Below, piece by piece: positions 23,700 through 33,976 of a DNA stretch of 64,000 nucleotides (its first letter is position 1; every line of letters begins with the position of its first letter). Under the pieces are notes generated by a model. The model was not told the DNA's origin and ran no database searches. It saw only the letters and a program-made list of their open reading frames with translations. The position numbers were made by a program, and so were the translations under genes. The stretch is taken from NCBI GenBank assembly GCA_017311185.1, contig JAESUZ010001289.1, positions 96,513 to 160,512 on the forward strand, given 5' to 3'. The stretch comes from Proteles cristata cristata. Its lineage: Eukaryota; Chordata; Mammalia; Carnivora; Hyaenidae.

Positions 23700-24000
23700 T
23701 TTTAACTCTGGGATAAAGTTCAAACTCCACAGTGTGATGGGAGGCGGTTCCCAGGATTCACCAGTAACCAGCCTGAAAAAGCCGAGCTCCCTTCTCAGTC
23801 TCAAGAACCCACACTTCACCAGAAACCCCCGCTCAGGTCCCCTCAGCAGCTGAGCAGTGCCAGACCTCACCTTTTGTTCTGTGCTTCCTTCTGCCCAGCA
23901 TGGATTTCCTTCCCTTTCCTACCCAGGAAGTTCAAGTTCATCTTTCAAAACCAACTCAGTGTCACCACCTCAGTGAATCTGTCTCCACTGACCTGATGAG
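23700..24000 (+). mobile_element. L2 LINE fossil, sense (diverged)
   Basis: Text such as AAGTTCAAACTCCACAGTGTG near 23717, CTTCCTTCTGCCCAGCATGG near 23883 and CACCTCAGTGAATCTGTC near 23964 follows the order of L2 3' region landmarks. It explains part of the long open frame starting at 23900, which I do not regard as a gene. Confidence 0.5.
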
Positions 24001-24799
24001 CTGGGAGTCTGCCCGCCCCTCTTCGCCGTGGCTTTCAGCATCGCATGCTGCAGTGACCACCGGGACCCACCTCTGGACCCTGCTTTCTCACAGTGCACCG
24101 TCCACATCTCATCAGTCCCCCCTGGGAGCCTCACCGTTGGCGAGCTCTGGAACCTTCTCCCCAGGCTTGCCACTGCCCCTTGACACCGGCTTTGCTCAGT
24201 TTCCCTCTCCTGCCTGTCTTCCTACATCTGCGCACCCCACCCCCACTGCGATCCATGACTCGTGCAGAGGCCAGCGGAGCTTCTCCTCAAACCTGCCATC
24301 GGACCCTAACGTCATTGTCACGACCTTCAAGAGTGGGATGACCCAGCATCCTTCCTGGAGGCTCATCTCAGCACCTCTGTGCTCAGCAGATGTGGTGATC
24401 CTCCCTTGCCTCCCGGCCACTGTACCGCCCGGAAGACCCCCGCTGGCTCCTCGCGAATCCAGAGCTCAGCCCGCCGAATCTTCCCCAGACACTGCAGGCA
24501 ACGGCCGCCTCAGCTCCTGCGGGACTTGCTCATGCATCAGTAGCCTCACTGACCCCTTTAAATACATGTGCCTGTTTTATCCACCCTCCTTCCCTTTCTC
24601 TGCAAAGTGCTTATTAACTTCAGACACATCACTCAATTCTTGTCTCTTGTCCGCCCTTGCCGGCTGCAACTTCCAGGCTTTGTCCTCAGGCCCCAGAGTA
24701 GACCTTGGCTCCCGGTCGTGCTCAGAAAATGTTTCGTAGGCAGTGTACTTCTCTTTCCTCTACACGGTGAGCTTCCATAAGCCAGTTCATTCCTTGTTT

Positions 24800-25255
24800 T
24801 TAGCAGCTTCATTGAAATGATACTATTTGTGACAATTATAATATGATATATAATTCGGCAAGTTCGGGGGTGCATGTAGACCTGTGAAACCGTTGCTGCA
24901 GGCAGGGTAATAAACATACCGACCCCCTTCAAAGATTTCCTATGCCTCTGCTTTTTTTTATAAGAACACTTTACATAGATCGACCCTTCACATTTTTTAA
25001 GTGCGCGGTACAGTATGGTCACTTTGTATACAGCAGACCTCTAGGACTTATTCTTCCAGAATCATTAAAACTTTATATCCATTTGGACAACTCCACATTT
25101 CCCCGTTCCCAAAGCCCCTGCCAGCACCAGCTTACTCTGTTTTATGAAACTGGCCACTATAGAAACCTCACGTAAAAGGATTCATGTGGCAGTTGGATGA
25201 ACCTGAAGGTCTTTATGCTGAGTGAGATGAGCCAGTCACATTCTTCACAGTTAGA
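24800..25255. mobile_element. L1 3'-UTR-derived sequence (mixed)
   Basis: TAGCAGCTTCATTGAAATGA at 24801, ACCTGTGAAACCGTTGCTGC near 24880 and AGCAGACCTCTAGGACTTAT near 25032 resemble the antisense 3' UTR of L1M elements. ATGCTGAGTGAGATGAGCCAG near 25215 resembles sense-oriented 3' UTR text. It is probably two joined fragments. Confidence 0.5.
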
Positions 25256-25314
25256 TCCGCACAAGGAAGCTTGGCATACGTGAGGCATGAAAAGATTGTT
25301 TTCCAAATGAATGA

Positions 25315-25545
25315 GTAATGTTAGCAAATATCTATGCCAAGTACTGCTCAGGGTGTTTTAAATACGGACTCATTTATGTTTGATATAGCTTATATTTACA
25401 TTTAATATAATATAGTTAACATCCATACTCTTTATAATTTATAATATTTGCAGTCCTCACAGCAACCCATATGACAGATGTGCTGATGTTTTTCTTGTCT
25501 CTCCAGAGGAGAAGGTGACGCGGTACAACTGGTAAGTGTTAAGAG
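25315..25545 (-). mobile_element. MIR fossil, antisense, with AT-rich insertion
   Basis: Landmarks in MIR reverse-complement order: CAAGTACTGCTCAGGGTGTT near 25340, CAGTCCTCACAGCAACCCAT near 25452, and a later GAGGAGAAGGTGACGCGG resembling the GAGGAAACTGAGGC part. About 60-70 bp of AT-rich sequence (25375-25450) lies inside the core and is not MIR. Confidence 0.65.
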
Positions 25546-25713
25546 CCCTGGTTGGTGCCAGCTCCGGCCGGTGTGACTGAGCCCTGCCCCCACTACTGCT
25601 CATGGACTAAAACCCGTGATGGCACCCCCGGGGAATCACAGGCGCCAGGGCGCTGCAGGGCTGCAGGGGTCTGCGCAGGGCCCGCTAGCACGTATTCTGA
25701 TGACTTTGGGTAG

Positions 25714-25880
25714 GATAGACAGATGGTGATAGATAGATGGATAGATGGATGGATGGAGAGATAGATATGGATAGATTGATAATTATAAAACAAATGGGAG
25801 ACAAATTGATAATGATAGATAAATGAATAAGTAAATAGATGCTAGATAGGTAGATAGATGACAGATAATGATAGATAGAT

Positions 25881-25927
<47 letters not shown>

Positions 25928-25933
25928 TAGATG
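25714..25933. repeat. GATA/GATG tetranucleotide tract
   Basis: Imperfect GATA, GATG and GACA units interrupted by a 60 bp AT-rich stretch, ending in a pure (GATA)n core of about eleven units at 25881-25926. The plus strand is free of C over most of it. Such loci are usually length-variable between individuals. Confidence 0.96.
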
Positions 25934-25989
25934 GCCTTACTATGGAAAACCAGCTCATATCATTATGGAGGCTAAGAAGTCTCAAATCT

Positions 25990-26206
25990 GGGATGCCTGG
26001 GTGACTCAGTCAGTTAAGCATCTGACTCTTGCTTTCAGCTCAGGTCCTGATCTCAGGGTTGTGGGATCAAGCTCCATGTCTGTCAGTTGTCAGCTGTCAG
26101 CACAGAGCCTGCTTGGAATTTTGTCTCTCCCTCTCTCTCTGGTGGTCTCTCTTCCCCTCCCTTGCTCACAATCTCTCTAAATAAATAAATAAATAAATAA
26201 ATAAAA
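25990..26206 (+). mobile_element. Older CAN-type SINE
   Basis: Begins GGGATGCCTGGGTGACTCAG, with TCTGACTCTTGCTTTCAGC and box-B-like GTGGGATCAAGCTCC, a CT-rich body and a long (AAAT)n tail at 26178-26206. The text is typical of older CAN families. Confidence 0.93.
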
Positions 26207-26325
26207 TTTATTTATTTATTTTTTTAAAATAGTTTATTGTCAAATTAGTTTCCACATAACACCCAATGCTCATCCCCACAAGTGCCCTCCTCCATGCCCA
26301 TCCCCCTCCCCCCCACATCCTAAAT
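26207..26325 (-). mobile_element. Carnivore L1 3' end, antisense, strongly 5'-truncated
   Basis: TTTATTTATTTTTTTAAAAT followed by AGTTTATTGTCAAATTAGTT and AACACCCAATGCTCATCCCC matches the reverse complement of the carnivore L1 3' terminus. Only about 120 bp survive. It abuts the SINE tail to tail. Confidence 0.75.
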
Positions 26326-28165
26326 CAACTTTAAAGCAGAGAAAAAATAAAGTCCCAGTCTGCTGTCTGCATGCTGGGGGCCCCAGAGATCTGGGGGTAA
26401 TCCCCAAGCCTGAAGGCCTGAGGACCAGGGAGCTGATGGTATCAGTCCCAGCGCTGGAGATCAAGGGGGATGTCCCCGCTCGGTAGTGATACAGGAGAAC
26501 AGGATTTATTCCCTCTCCCTCTGCCTCTTGTTCTACTCGGGCCCTCAGTGGTTTGGACGAGGCCCAGCCACATTGCGGAGGGCAAGCTGCTTTACCGAGT
26601 CCGCTGAGTCAAATGCTAGTCTTGTCTGCAAACGCCTGCACACAGACACCTAGAAAGAACGTTCAATCTGGGTGCCAGCCAGAGAAGGTGACGTGTGAAG
26701 TGAACACTTCAGAGCATCCCCACGGTCCCCGGCTGTCCGGCCTCCTCGCTGACCTCGCCAAAGCCAGCTGTGTGCCCAGGCGCACACCTCCTCTCTGACA
26801 TCAGCTCCCGCCCAGTGGCAGCGGGCTGTGTTTTGCTGTTCTGATGGCTGAACTTCAGCATCTTAAGTAAAGATGGTTGCAACGAGTTCTTCTATTTTCT
26901 ACAGTTGGTCTTCAGTGGAGAGAGCCAACTCACCACAGTGCTGTTGCTAATATACAGATAACACTACATATGTATTTGTCTGTGTATTTGAAAGTCACGG
27001 ATGAGTGTGCTTTGCCAAGGGCTCATTCTTCCCGTATGAAGGGGAGCGTGCTCACTCTGTTTCCCACTATGCCGTCGAGCTCCAACATACCCATCAAGAC
27101 ACCAGGAGTTTTGTGTGCAGGGGGAGGGGAGCGTGCCGAGGAAGCGCTGGGTGGTCCAGAACATGCCCTCGACCTAGACCAAGAGAATCATAAATACAGA
27201 CAATTAGGGAGGTGGAGTATGCAGCTAGTGGCACGTCAAGGAAAAGCTTTTGGGCTGGCTTCCAAAAGGGCTCCTGGGGTGACGTTCGTTATCTTAAATT
27301 CAGCTCATGAGGGCTCTGATTTGGCTAACACTCAAGAGCATCGCCAGTCCCCAGCGGAGGACTCAGTGTAATCAAGCTTGCAATATTAAGATATAGAACC
27401 AAAATGTGAACACATTCATTTGCAGCGACCAGCATTTCAACATCATCAGTCTGAATGGGAAGCACTTGTCCTCATTCAAAGCCGTTGGCTTTCTCTCCAT
27501 CCCAGCGACCAGGAAATGCTCCCAGTCTGGACGGGGCATGCTTTTTGTTTCAGGAAAACCCTTTGGGGAATTCAAATCCTATTCAGAAAACTTCTTAAGC
27601 TTAGAAACAAGGGGGAAAAAAGATAGAATTAATATAACCGAATGTCTTGTGTGGGTTTCCCCAGAGTCCGAGGTCATGTGCAGGAGCTCGCTAAGTATTA
27701 ACCATGGAGGCCGTGGCAGAGACGCGGACACGGTCCACAGCCTGTGACACACAAAGTTCCTGGTCAGACGTGGCGTCCCCGCCCATCAAAGCTCCATTCT
27801 CCCACATCAGGCCCTCCTCTGCGGCCTGTCGCCGTCTCCTCTCCCTCTGTAAGGACACAGCACTCCGGTCTCTCTTCCTCCAGACACACCCTCGCTCCTG
27901 GCATTTGAGAATTCCCTTGACTCCGGGGTCAGTAGCCGTGGCAGCCGGATTCGTGTGTCACCAGCCTGTGGGGTCTGCAGGTTCCGCCTAAGGGATGTAA
28001 GTGCTCCCGGGCCAGCCCCCTGCATCAACGGCTACAGTCGAAAAGGCTTCATCAGGGTGTTTGCACGAACAGTAGGCACGGTGATCGCTCTCATCAGAAG
28101 GGAAAGTCTTCTACCAGCACAGGGAACTGGTCAGCAGAGGAATTCGCAGATGCTGCCTTGCAAGG
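26326..28165. other. Unassigned sequence
   Basis: About 1.8 kb without a recognised repeat. A 164-codon open frame (26877-27371) has no motif I recognise and lacks visible splice or Kozak support. I do not call it a gene. Confidence 0.35.
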
Positions 28166-28171
28166 AGGACT

Positions 28172-28403
28172 TCTTCTTCTTTTTTTTTTTTTTTAATTTT
28201 TTAAGGTTTAGTTATTTTTGAGAGAGAGAGAGAGTCAGAGTGCTAGTGGGAGAGGGGCAGAGAGCGAGGCAGACACAGAATCCAAAGCAGCTCCAGGCCC
28301 TGAGCTGTCAGCACAGAGCCCCACGTGGGGCTTGAACCTGTGAACCGTGAGATCATGACCTGAGCTGAAGTTGGACTCTTAACCGACTGAGCCCCCAGGT
28401 GCC
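28172..28403 (-). mobile_element. SINEC_Fc-like SINE, antisense
   Basis: Minus-strand head GGGCACCTGGGGGCTCAGTC ending at 28403, a degenerate box B (CACAGGTTCAAGCCCC), a CT-rich body and an A tail at 28172-28200. Flanks TGCAAGGAGG (left) and TGCAAGCAGG (right) are a probable TSD with one mismatch. Confidence 0.92.
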
Positions 28404-28909
28404 CTGCAAGCAGGCCTTTTAAGGATAGATCTGCACAGGTCTGCTATGCTCTTTTCTGCATGGGTGTGTTGGGAATTTTTCTAGCACTTTTGCCTTTTAT
28501 TTTTAACCTTTATATTGTGTAATATTTCAATTTTGGGGGAGGAATTGATAGCCTATCAAATACAGTATGAAAACCCCCTTACTGCTGGCATTCCTGCAGG
28601 AAACCGAAAATTAATTACTGTTACTTAGAAACATTTTAGGCGAAAAAACTTGGATTGCAACGTATTTGTATAACTTGAGACTGCTAAATATCTTAAAAAT
28701 AGAACATTAACCTTAGAGAAGAATGTACATAATGATAAGCAGCTAGGAAGTCCATTTCAAAATGGACTTTTTGGACATTTCAAAATGGACAAAAGTTCCT
28801 TCACACTGTTTCTGAATTGGTTCATGAGATGTTTTCTTAACATCGGAATGGCTATGTATCATTTTAAAGCAAAGGCTTAGATCCCACAGCATTTTATTAC
28901 TATTATTTT

Positions 28910-29144
28910 AATTTTTATTTGTTTTTTTAATGTTTTATTTATTTCTGAGAGAGAGAGAGAGAGCGTGAGAAGGGGAGGGTCAGAGAGAGAGACAGACACA
29001 GAATCTGAAGCAGCTCCAGGCTCTGAGCCGTCAGCACAGAGCCTGACATGGGGCTCAAAACCATGAACCGTGAGATCATGACCTGAGCTGAAGTAGGATG
29101 CTTAACCAACTGAGCCACCCAGGCACCCCTTCAATTTTTATTTG
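28910..29144 (-). mobile_element. SINEC_Fc-like SINE inserted in the A tail of another SINE
   Basis: Body 28922-29131, minus-strand head GGGGTGCCTGGGTGGCTCAG. The TSD AATTTTTATTTG is at 28910-28921 and 29133-29144 and derives from the tail of the neighbouring older SINE. Same orientation as its host. Confidence 0.92.
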
Positions 29145-29315
29145 AGACAGAAAGAGAGTGAGAGAGAGAGAGAGCGAGCAGGGGAGGGCAGAGAGAGAGG
29201 TGCTGTCAGCACAGAGCCCACTGTGAGGCTCGAACTCACAAACGAATCATGAGATCATGACCTGAGCCAAGATCAAGAGTCAGATGCTTAACCAACTGAG
29301 TCACCCAGGTGCTCC
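29132..29315 (-). mobile_element. Older CAN-type SINE, antisense, host of the preceding SINE
   Basis: Minus-strand head GGAGCACCTGGGTGACTCAG ending at 29315, with TCTGACTCTTGATCTTGGC text and degraded box B. Its middle is shortened (GGTGCTGTCAGCAC directly joins the GA-rich body). Its tail continues left of the inserted younger SINE (about 28890-28921). Confidence 0.9.
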
Positions 29316-29609
29316 TTTGTGCCATCTTTAAAGAGTTGTTTTTTTTCCTCATTCAGTTAAGGGGTAACTTGCATGTTGGGGATGCAAGTCCTTTCCAGGA
29401 TGCACATATTACAATTATATTCTCTCGAAGCTTGGTTGCTTCATTACTGATTCATGTTTTTGTTACTGTTACTAATTACAAGTTCTTAATATTAAGAGTC
29501 CAACTTAACAACCTTTTGAGAAAGTAGCACTTTTTCTACCTTGTTTAAGAAAACTTAACCTTCTTCGTGAAGGGAAGGAAAGCATTCTCCCATTTTTTTT
29601 TCTCTGAAA

Positions 29610-29900
29610 AGAGCTTCTTCTTTACTTTTCACATTGAGATCTTTAATCTACCTGGAATGCATGTTATTGTATGGTGTGAGGTAGAGGTCAGCATACAATT
29701 CTGCTTTCTCGCCGAGAGCCAATCATACCATCTGTAGTCGCTGAAATGGTATGTTTTCACAGGTGGAAATATCTTGTTATAAATCCCATGGTCTGTGTGT
29801 GGTACTATTTCTGACCTCTCTTTTTGTTTAGCTGGCAACTTTGCCTGCATTTTTACCAACATCGTACTCTGCCAATTACCAGAACTTCCTAATAAGCTTT
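29610..29900 (-). mobile_element. L1 ORF2 C-terminal fragment, antisense
   Basis: AATCTACCTGGAATGCATG followed by GTATGGTGTGAGGTAGAGGTC near 29671 is the L1 reverse-complement phrase preceding the conserved WIQ/IFEK region. The next bases diverge quickly. Dead fragment. Confidence 0.65.
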
Positions 29901-30369
29901 GAAATCCCTTTTATGGAATGGAGCAAGATTTATTATGAGCTGTAGACCCAAGAGTGGGAACGTCGGACATCAGGTGTATGCATACACAATTTCTCTAACA
30001 GTGTCCTGCCGCATCTCTGAATAGCTTTGAGATGCGCACATCCTCAATATAACCCCTTCTGGAATGAGACTCGTCTCCTATCTTATTAAGAGCCTCCCTT
30101 CCAGGCAGTGGGTCCTGGAGGTCCACCAAAGGTCAGAGGACGAAAGGAAGACCCACGTGGAAGCACTGGGCACCACGGGTGGGACCCACACGTTCTCCAT
30201 CCCACGCCTCTCCTCACCTCTCTCCCCTGAGATGCTGACATTTTATCCTTCCTGTTTCCCAGGAGACCAGAAGCATATCTCTGACGTCATTTCTGCAGGA
30301 GGGTGCTGGAGATGACACCTTCTGGTTTGAAACAAGTAACAACAGTGACCCCCAGGAGGCCAAGCAAGC

Positions 30370-30445
30370 TTTCACCCATTCACTCCTTCATTCACCCATT
30401 CATTCATTCATTCATTCATTCATTCATTCATTCACTCATTCAATC
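30370..30445. repeat. (CATT)n microsatellite at an L2 tail
   Basis: CATTCATTCATT units with two diverged repeats at the left. It directly joins L2 3' end text on its right. Sense L2 copies end in TGAATGAA units, so this tract is probably an expansion of that tail. Confidence 0.9.
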
Positions 30446-30960
30446 ACCTGTCACTTCAGCAAATGTTTATTCAACACCCACAGCTGCAAATACATCAGGG
30501 AACAAAACAGGCAAAATCCCTGTCCTCCATGGGACTCACTCAGCAGTAATTGGAGCCAGGCAATAAAATATAAAATAAATGAATATCTATTCTGAGGAGA
30601 GGCTTAACATAGCATTTGATAAAACAAAGGATACAGAACTTGAGAAAAAGAGGACTCGAGACAGGGTGTAAGATTACTGGCCTGAAGATACAGTTGTCAG
30701 TTACTTATATGAGGGGAATCATAGAAAACATGTGGGTTTGCAGGTGTCCATGGAGATGCCGCTCACACATTGGACGAAGATGTCAGACTGAGCCCAGTGG
30801 AGAGGTCTGGGGAGGAGATTCATGCGCATGAGCCGTCAGTCTGCGGGGTATTTAGACCCATGGACAGAATGTACCAACAAGGGGGTGAGGGCTTTGGGAG
30901 ATGATACATCAAGCATGTGCCCTGGGGAAACTGGGAGCTGAAGAAAAGCCAGCGACAGTA
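30446..30960 (-). mobile_element. L2 LINE fossil, antisense
   Basis: CAGCAAATGTTTATTCAACA at 30456, GGGAACAAAACAGGCAAAAT near 30498, then around 30735-30860 GAGATGCCGC..., AGTGGAGAGGTCTGGGGAGG and a GTCAGTCTGCGGGGTATTTAGA segment, in the order expected for reverse-complement L2. Diverged. Confidence 0.6.
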
Positions 30961-32757
30961 ATTGAGAACTAGGACCCGGCGAGGTAAGAGAAGAACAAGG
31001 GGTTTTCTACCCGGGAAACGAAGTAAAGAAGTGTTTCCACACGCTGCTGGGGGTGATGGCCTCCATCCAGGCCACACCGGCAAAGGGACGGGGAACAAGA
31101 TGGGCTGCTGGATTCAGAAGGTTGCTGTACAGGCCGTAGGCAGCGCGGTAGTGGCGGTGCAAGGGGCCCAGGGAACGCCGGACTGACACTCCTGGGGAGG
31201 AGGTACGCTGGCCTCTGCAGGGCACGGAGGGCCCAACGGCCGGTGTCTCGGCACTACTCCAGGGGTAGCTATTCATCAAGACTTGAAACATGCCCAGGTC
31301 GCCCAAAGGTATGTGTGGAGTTTCCCAAGGCCCCCACCTTCGGAGGGGACAGGACTGGACTCGGGCGTCTCCAGTGCCATGACCCCATGGCGCGTCTGCC
31401 CTCCAGCGCTGCCCTGCTGCACGGGGGCTGGGGTGCGGGCGGGATCTCTGGCGCTGGGAGTCTCCGTGGCCGCAGCTCTGTCGTGTGCCCTGGCGTCTGC
31501 TGTCGCTGCCGCTGCCCTGCCTCAGGTGGACCCTCCAGCACGTTCGTGGCCATGGGTGGCCTGGTGCACTGTCTCACCCCTGGCTCCGAGCCAGAGTGGC
31601 CTCCGGAGGGGTGGCGGATAGCACCTGTTCCCTGTCTTGTCTTGAACATGGTTTAGAGGCATCTCAAGCAGTAGTTTCTGCATCTCAGTTCTTAACTTCT
31701 TGAAAGTCTATTTTTACACTTACCTGCAAATCTGGACCCAGAGGTAAATTCACTGGACTGGATTGGGTCCATTTGAGAGACAGCCTCACATTATGCCCAG
31801 GGTCACCTCTTCCATCTGGCAGCTCCCACAATGGCCAACAGGGCAGACAGAGAGCCCGATCCTCTCTCCCCTATAAACGGCCCGCACTCTGCAGCGTCAC
31901 CAGCTTCCTCACGTCGACGCTGGTGGGGCCAGCCGGCTGGTTCACTGCGCACAGCCATACACACACGTCTAAGCCTCACTGTGCGGACCGTGACCATGAT
32001 CTTGTGGGGTCCCCTGAGCTCCCGTGCCTGAGCCACAGGGCTGATACGCATGGGCACAGACTGATTTCCCCACTCCCATTGTGTTCTTCCAGGAACCTGA
32101 CCGGCAAACCCAGAGCATGAATCTGAGTATATGTTGCCCATTATGTGCACCCGGAGCGTGGAAAATGTCAGTTACAGGATAAATAACAAAGGGTTTAGAA
32201 GCAGCGGCTCAGTGGGATTTGTCCTAAGTCACGGTGACTGAGTTATACAAAGCAAGTGTGGAGTATAAAATGCCTGCGAAGTTTCAACAGAGCCAAAAAT
32301 TCTGATTCCTCAGTGTTTCCGCTATTGTCGTTAAGGTTATGATAGGAGTCTTTGATTTCATCATTATTAATAAACATAATTTTATATTCATGTTCATGCA
32401 GGGATTTTAGAACATTTGGTACATGGCACTCATTCTATTTTCTTGAGAAAATGTTCAATAATAGTAATTACTTGAGTTTGTAACATTTAATCTCCAAACA
32501 ATAGGGACTATAATACAGAAATGGAAAGTAACTAGAAACTAAACCAGCAAATCTGAGCACTGTTTTGAATTCAGTTTGTGGCTAAGTATCTAGATGATAC
32601 ATTTTCTCTATTATAATAATTTGTAATGATCTATAATTTTTGCCTTTCACTTGGCTTTTCTCTCTATTGGGTTTTTGATAATGGCCATTACTTAACTCAT
32701 AAAACGTGCTACGTGATTGGCTTTTTTGAAGGCTGTATAATAGCTTATGTAACACCG
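30961..32757. other. Unassigned sequence, GC-rich at 31180-31640
   Basis: No named repeat recognised. The 31180-31640 stretch is GC-rich and CpG-moderate, with open frames on both strands (for example 31243-31656 plus, 31269-31649 minus). I found no recognisable protein motif, so I do not call a gene. Confidence 0.35.
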
Positions 32758-33002
32758 AGATTCTTTTTTCTTTTTTAAAAAAGCTTTGTTTTAACATTTA
32801 TTCATTTTTGAGAGACAGAGTGTGGGTGGGGGAGGGGCAGAGAGAGAGGGAGACACAGAATCCAACACAGGCTCCAGGCTCTGAGCTGTCAGCACAGAGG
32901 CCGACATGGGGGCTCAAGCTCACAGACCCCAAGATCAGGACTGAGCCAAAGTTGGCTATTTAACCAACTGAGCTACCCAGGTGCCCCGAGAATTATTTTT
33001 TC
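32758..33002 (-). mobile_element. SINEC_Fc-like SINE, antisense, with TSD
   Basis: Body about 32772-32987. Minus-strand head GGGGCACCTGGGTAGCTCAG, box B damaged (GTGAGCTTGAGCCCCC), CT-rich body and A tail. Flanks GAGATTCTTTTTTC (32758-32771) and GAGAATTATTTTTTC (32988-33002) are a TSD with small differences. Confidence 0.92.
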
Positions 33003-33815
33003 TTAAGATCATGATTGAATTCACGAATTAGTATATTGGATTCAGTCCTCCAATGCTTTTGGTAACTTTTTCATAACTTTCTCAATTTCTTCACTCTTTT
33101 CATCTGATATATTTTTATATTTTATAACTTTAAGTGATTCAATTCCTTTAAAGTAATTTTATATTTTCTGGTTCTTAATGATTCAACTCTTTTTGATTAG
33201 TTTTTCACTGGAGGCTGACTCAGGAGAGATGGTCAAACAGGAAGGTACCAGATGCAAGGTGTTCCCTGAAGGGCATCCCCAGGGGTCCCGCTTCATCTAA
33301 TGCCGAGTCTTGTTATGTGAGAATATGTTGGATTCTGACTCCAGAAATGTAAATGTTCTGGTTTCCAGCATGAAATCCCTGCCAAGTGCGTCAGGTCACA
33401 TGTTGCTGGGCTCTCTTCTGTTTGCTCTTCTGTGTTATCTTAGACCTTGGACACTCCACTTTTTCAGGGACATTCAGTCACTCTGTTCAGTTAGCTGATG
33501 CTGGATGAAGTTCCCGTGCCCGGCTGGAGGAATCTACCCAGGGTGCTTGTCCCCATCACTCACTTCTCCTTGAGACACGTGCGTGCATTCTCTCCATTGT
33601 ATGTCACCTTTGGACGCATTAGATACTAAAACCAGAAACATTTCAATCTATGTCAAATTTCTCTCATGATCCAAATATTCGCCTAATGTTTATTGCTTCA
33701 TATATATTTATTGTTATTACATCTTTGCAAAGGCTTTTTCAACTCCTCAGATGTTTCAAAACTTGATAATGGTTGAGCTTTCTTATGTGAGTTGTATTAA
33801 AAGGTAAAAAAAAAT
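33003..33815. other. Unassigned AT-rich sequence
   Basis: No confident feature. Parts at 33010-33220 could be old L1-derived text, but I could not align them. Confidence 0.3.
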
Positions 33816-33818
33816 TAC

Positions 33819-33976
33819 GGGAGCACCTGGGCGGCTCAATTGGTTAAGCGTCTGACTCTTGATTTCAATGTAGGTCATGAGATAGAAACCCTGCTTCTCT
33901 TTCCCCAGCTTGCGCACTCTCTGTCTCTCACTTTCTCAAAAATCAGTGAATAAGCTTTCCAAAAAAAGAAAAAAAA
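33819..33976 (+). mobile_element. Truncated older CAN-type SINE
   Basis: Begins GGAGCACCTGGGCGGCTCAA and keeps GTTAAGCGTCTGACTCTTGA. It lacks box B and most of the central region, jumping to a short CT-rich body and an A-rich tail. Internal deletion of roughly 60 bp relative to full copies. Confidence 0.85.

Noticed and set aside
23900..24739. 279-codon open frame
   Set aside because: It starts inside L2-like sequence and shows no motif. Composition is C-rich, so stops are scarce.
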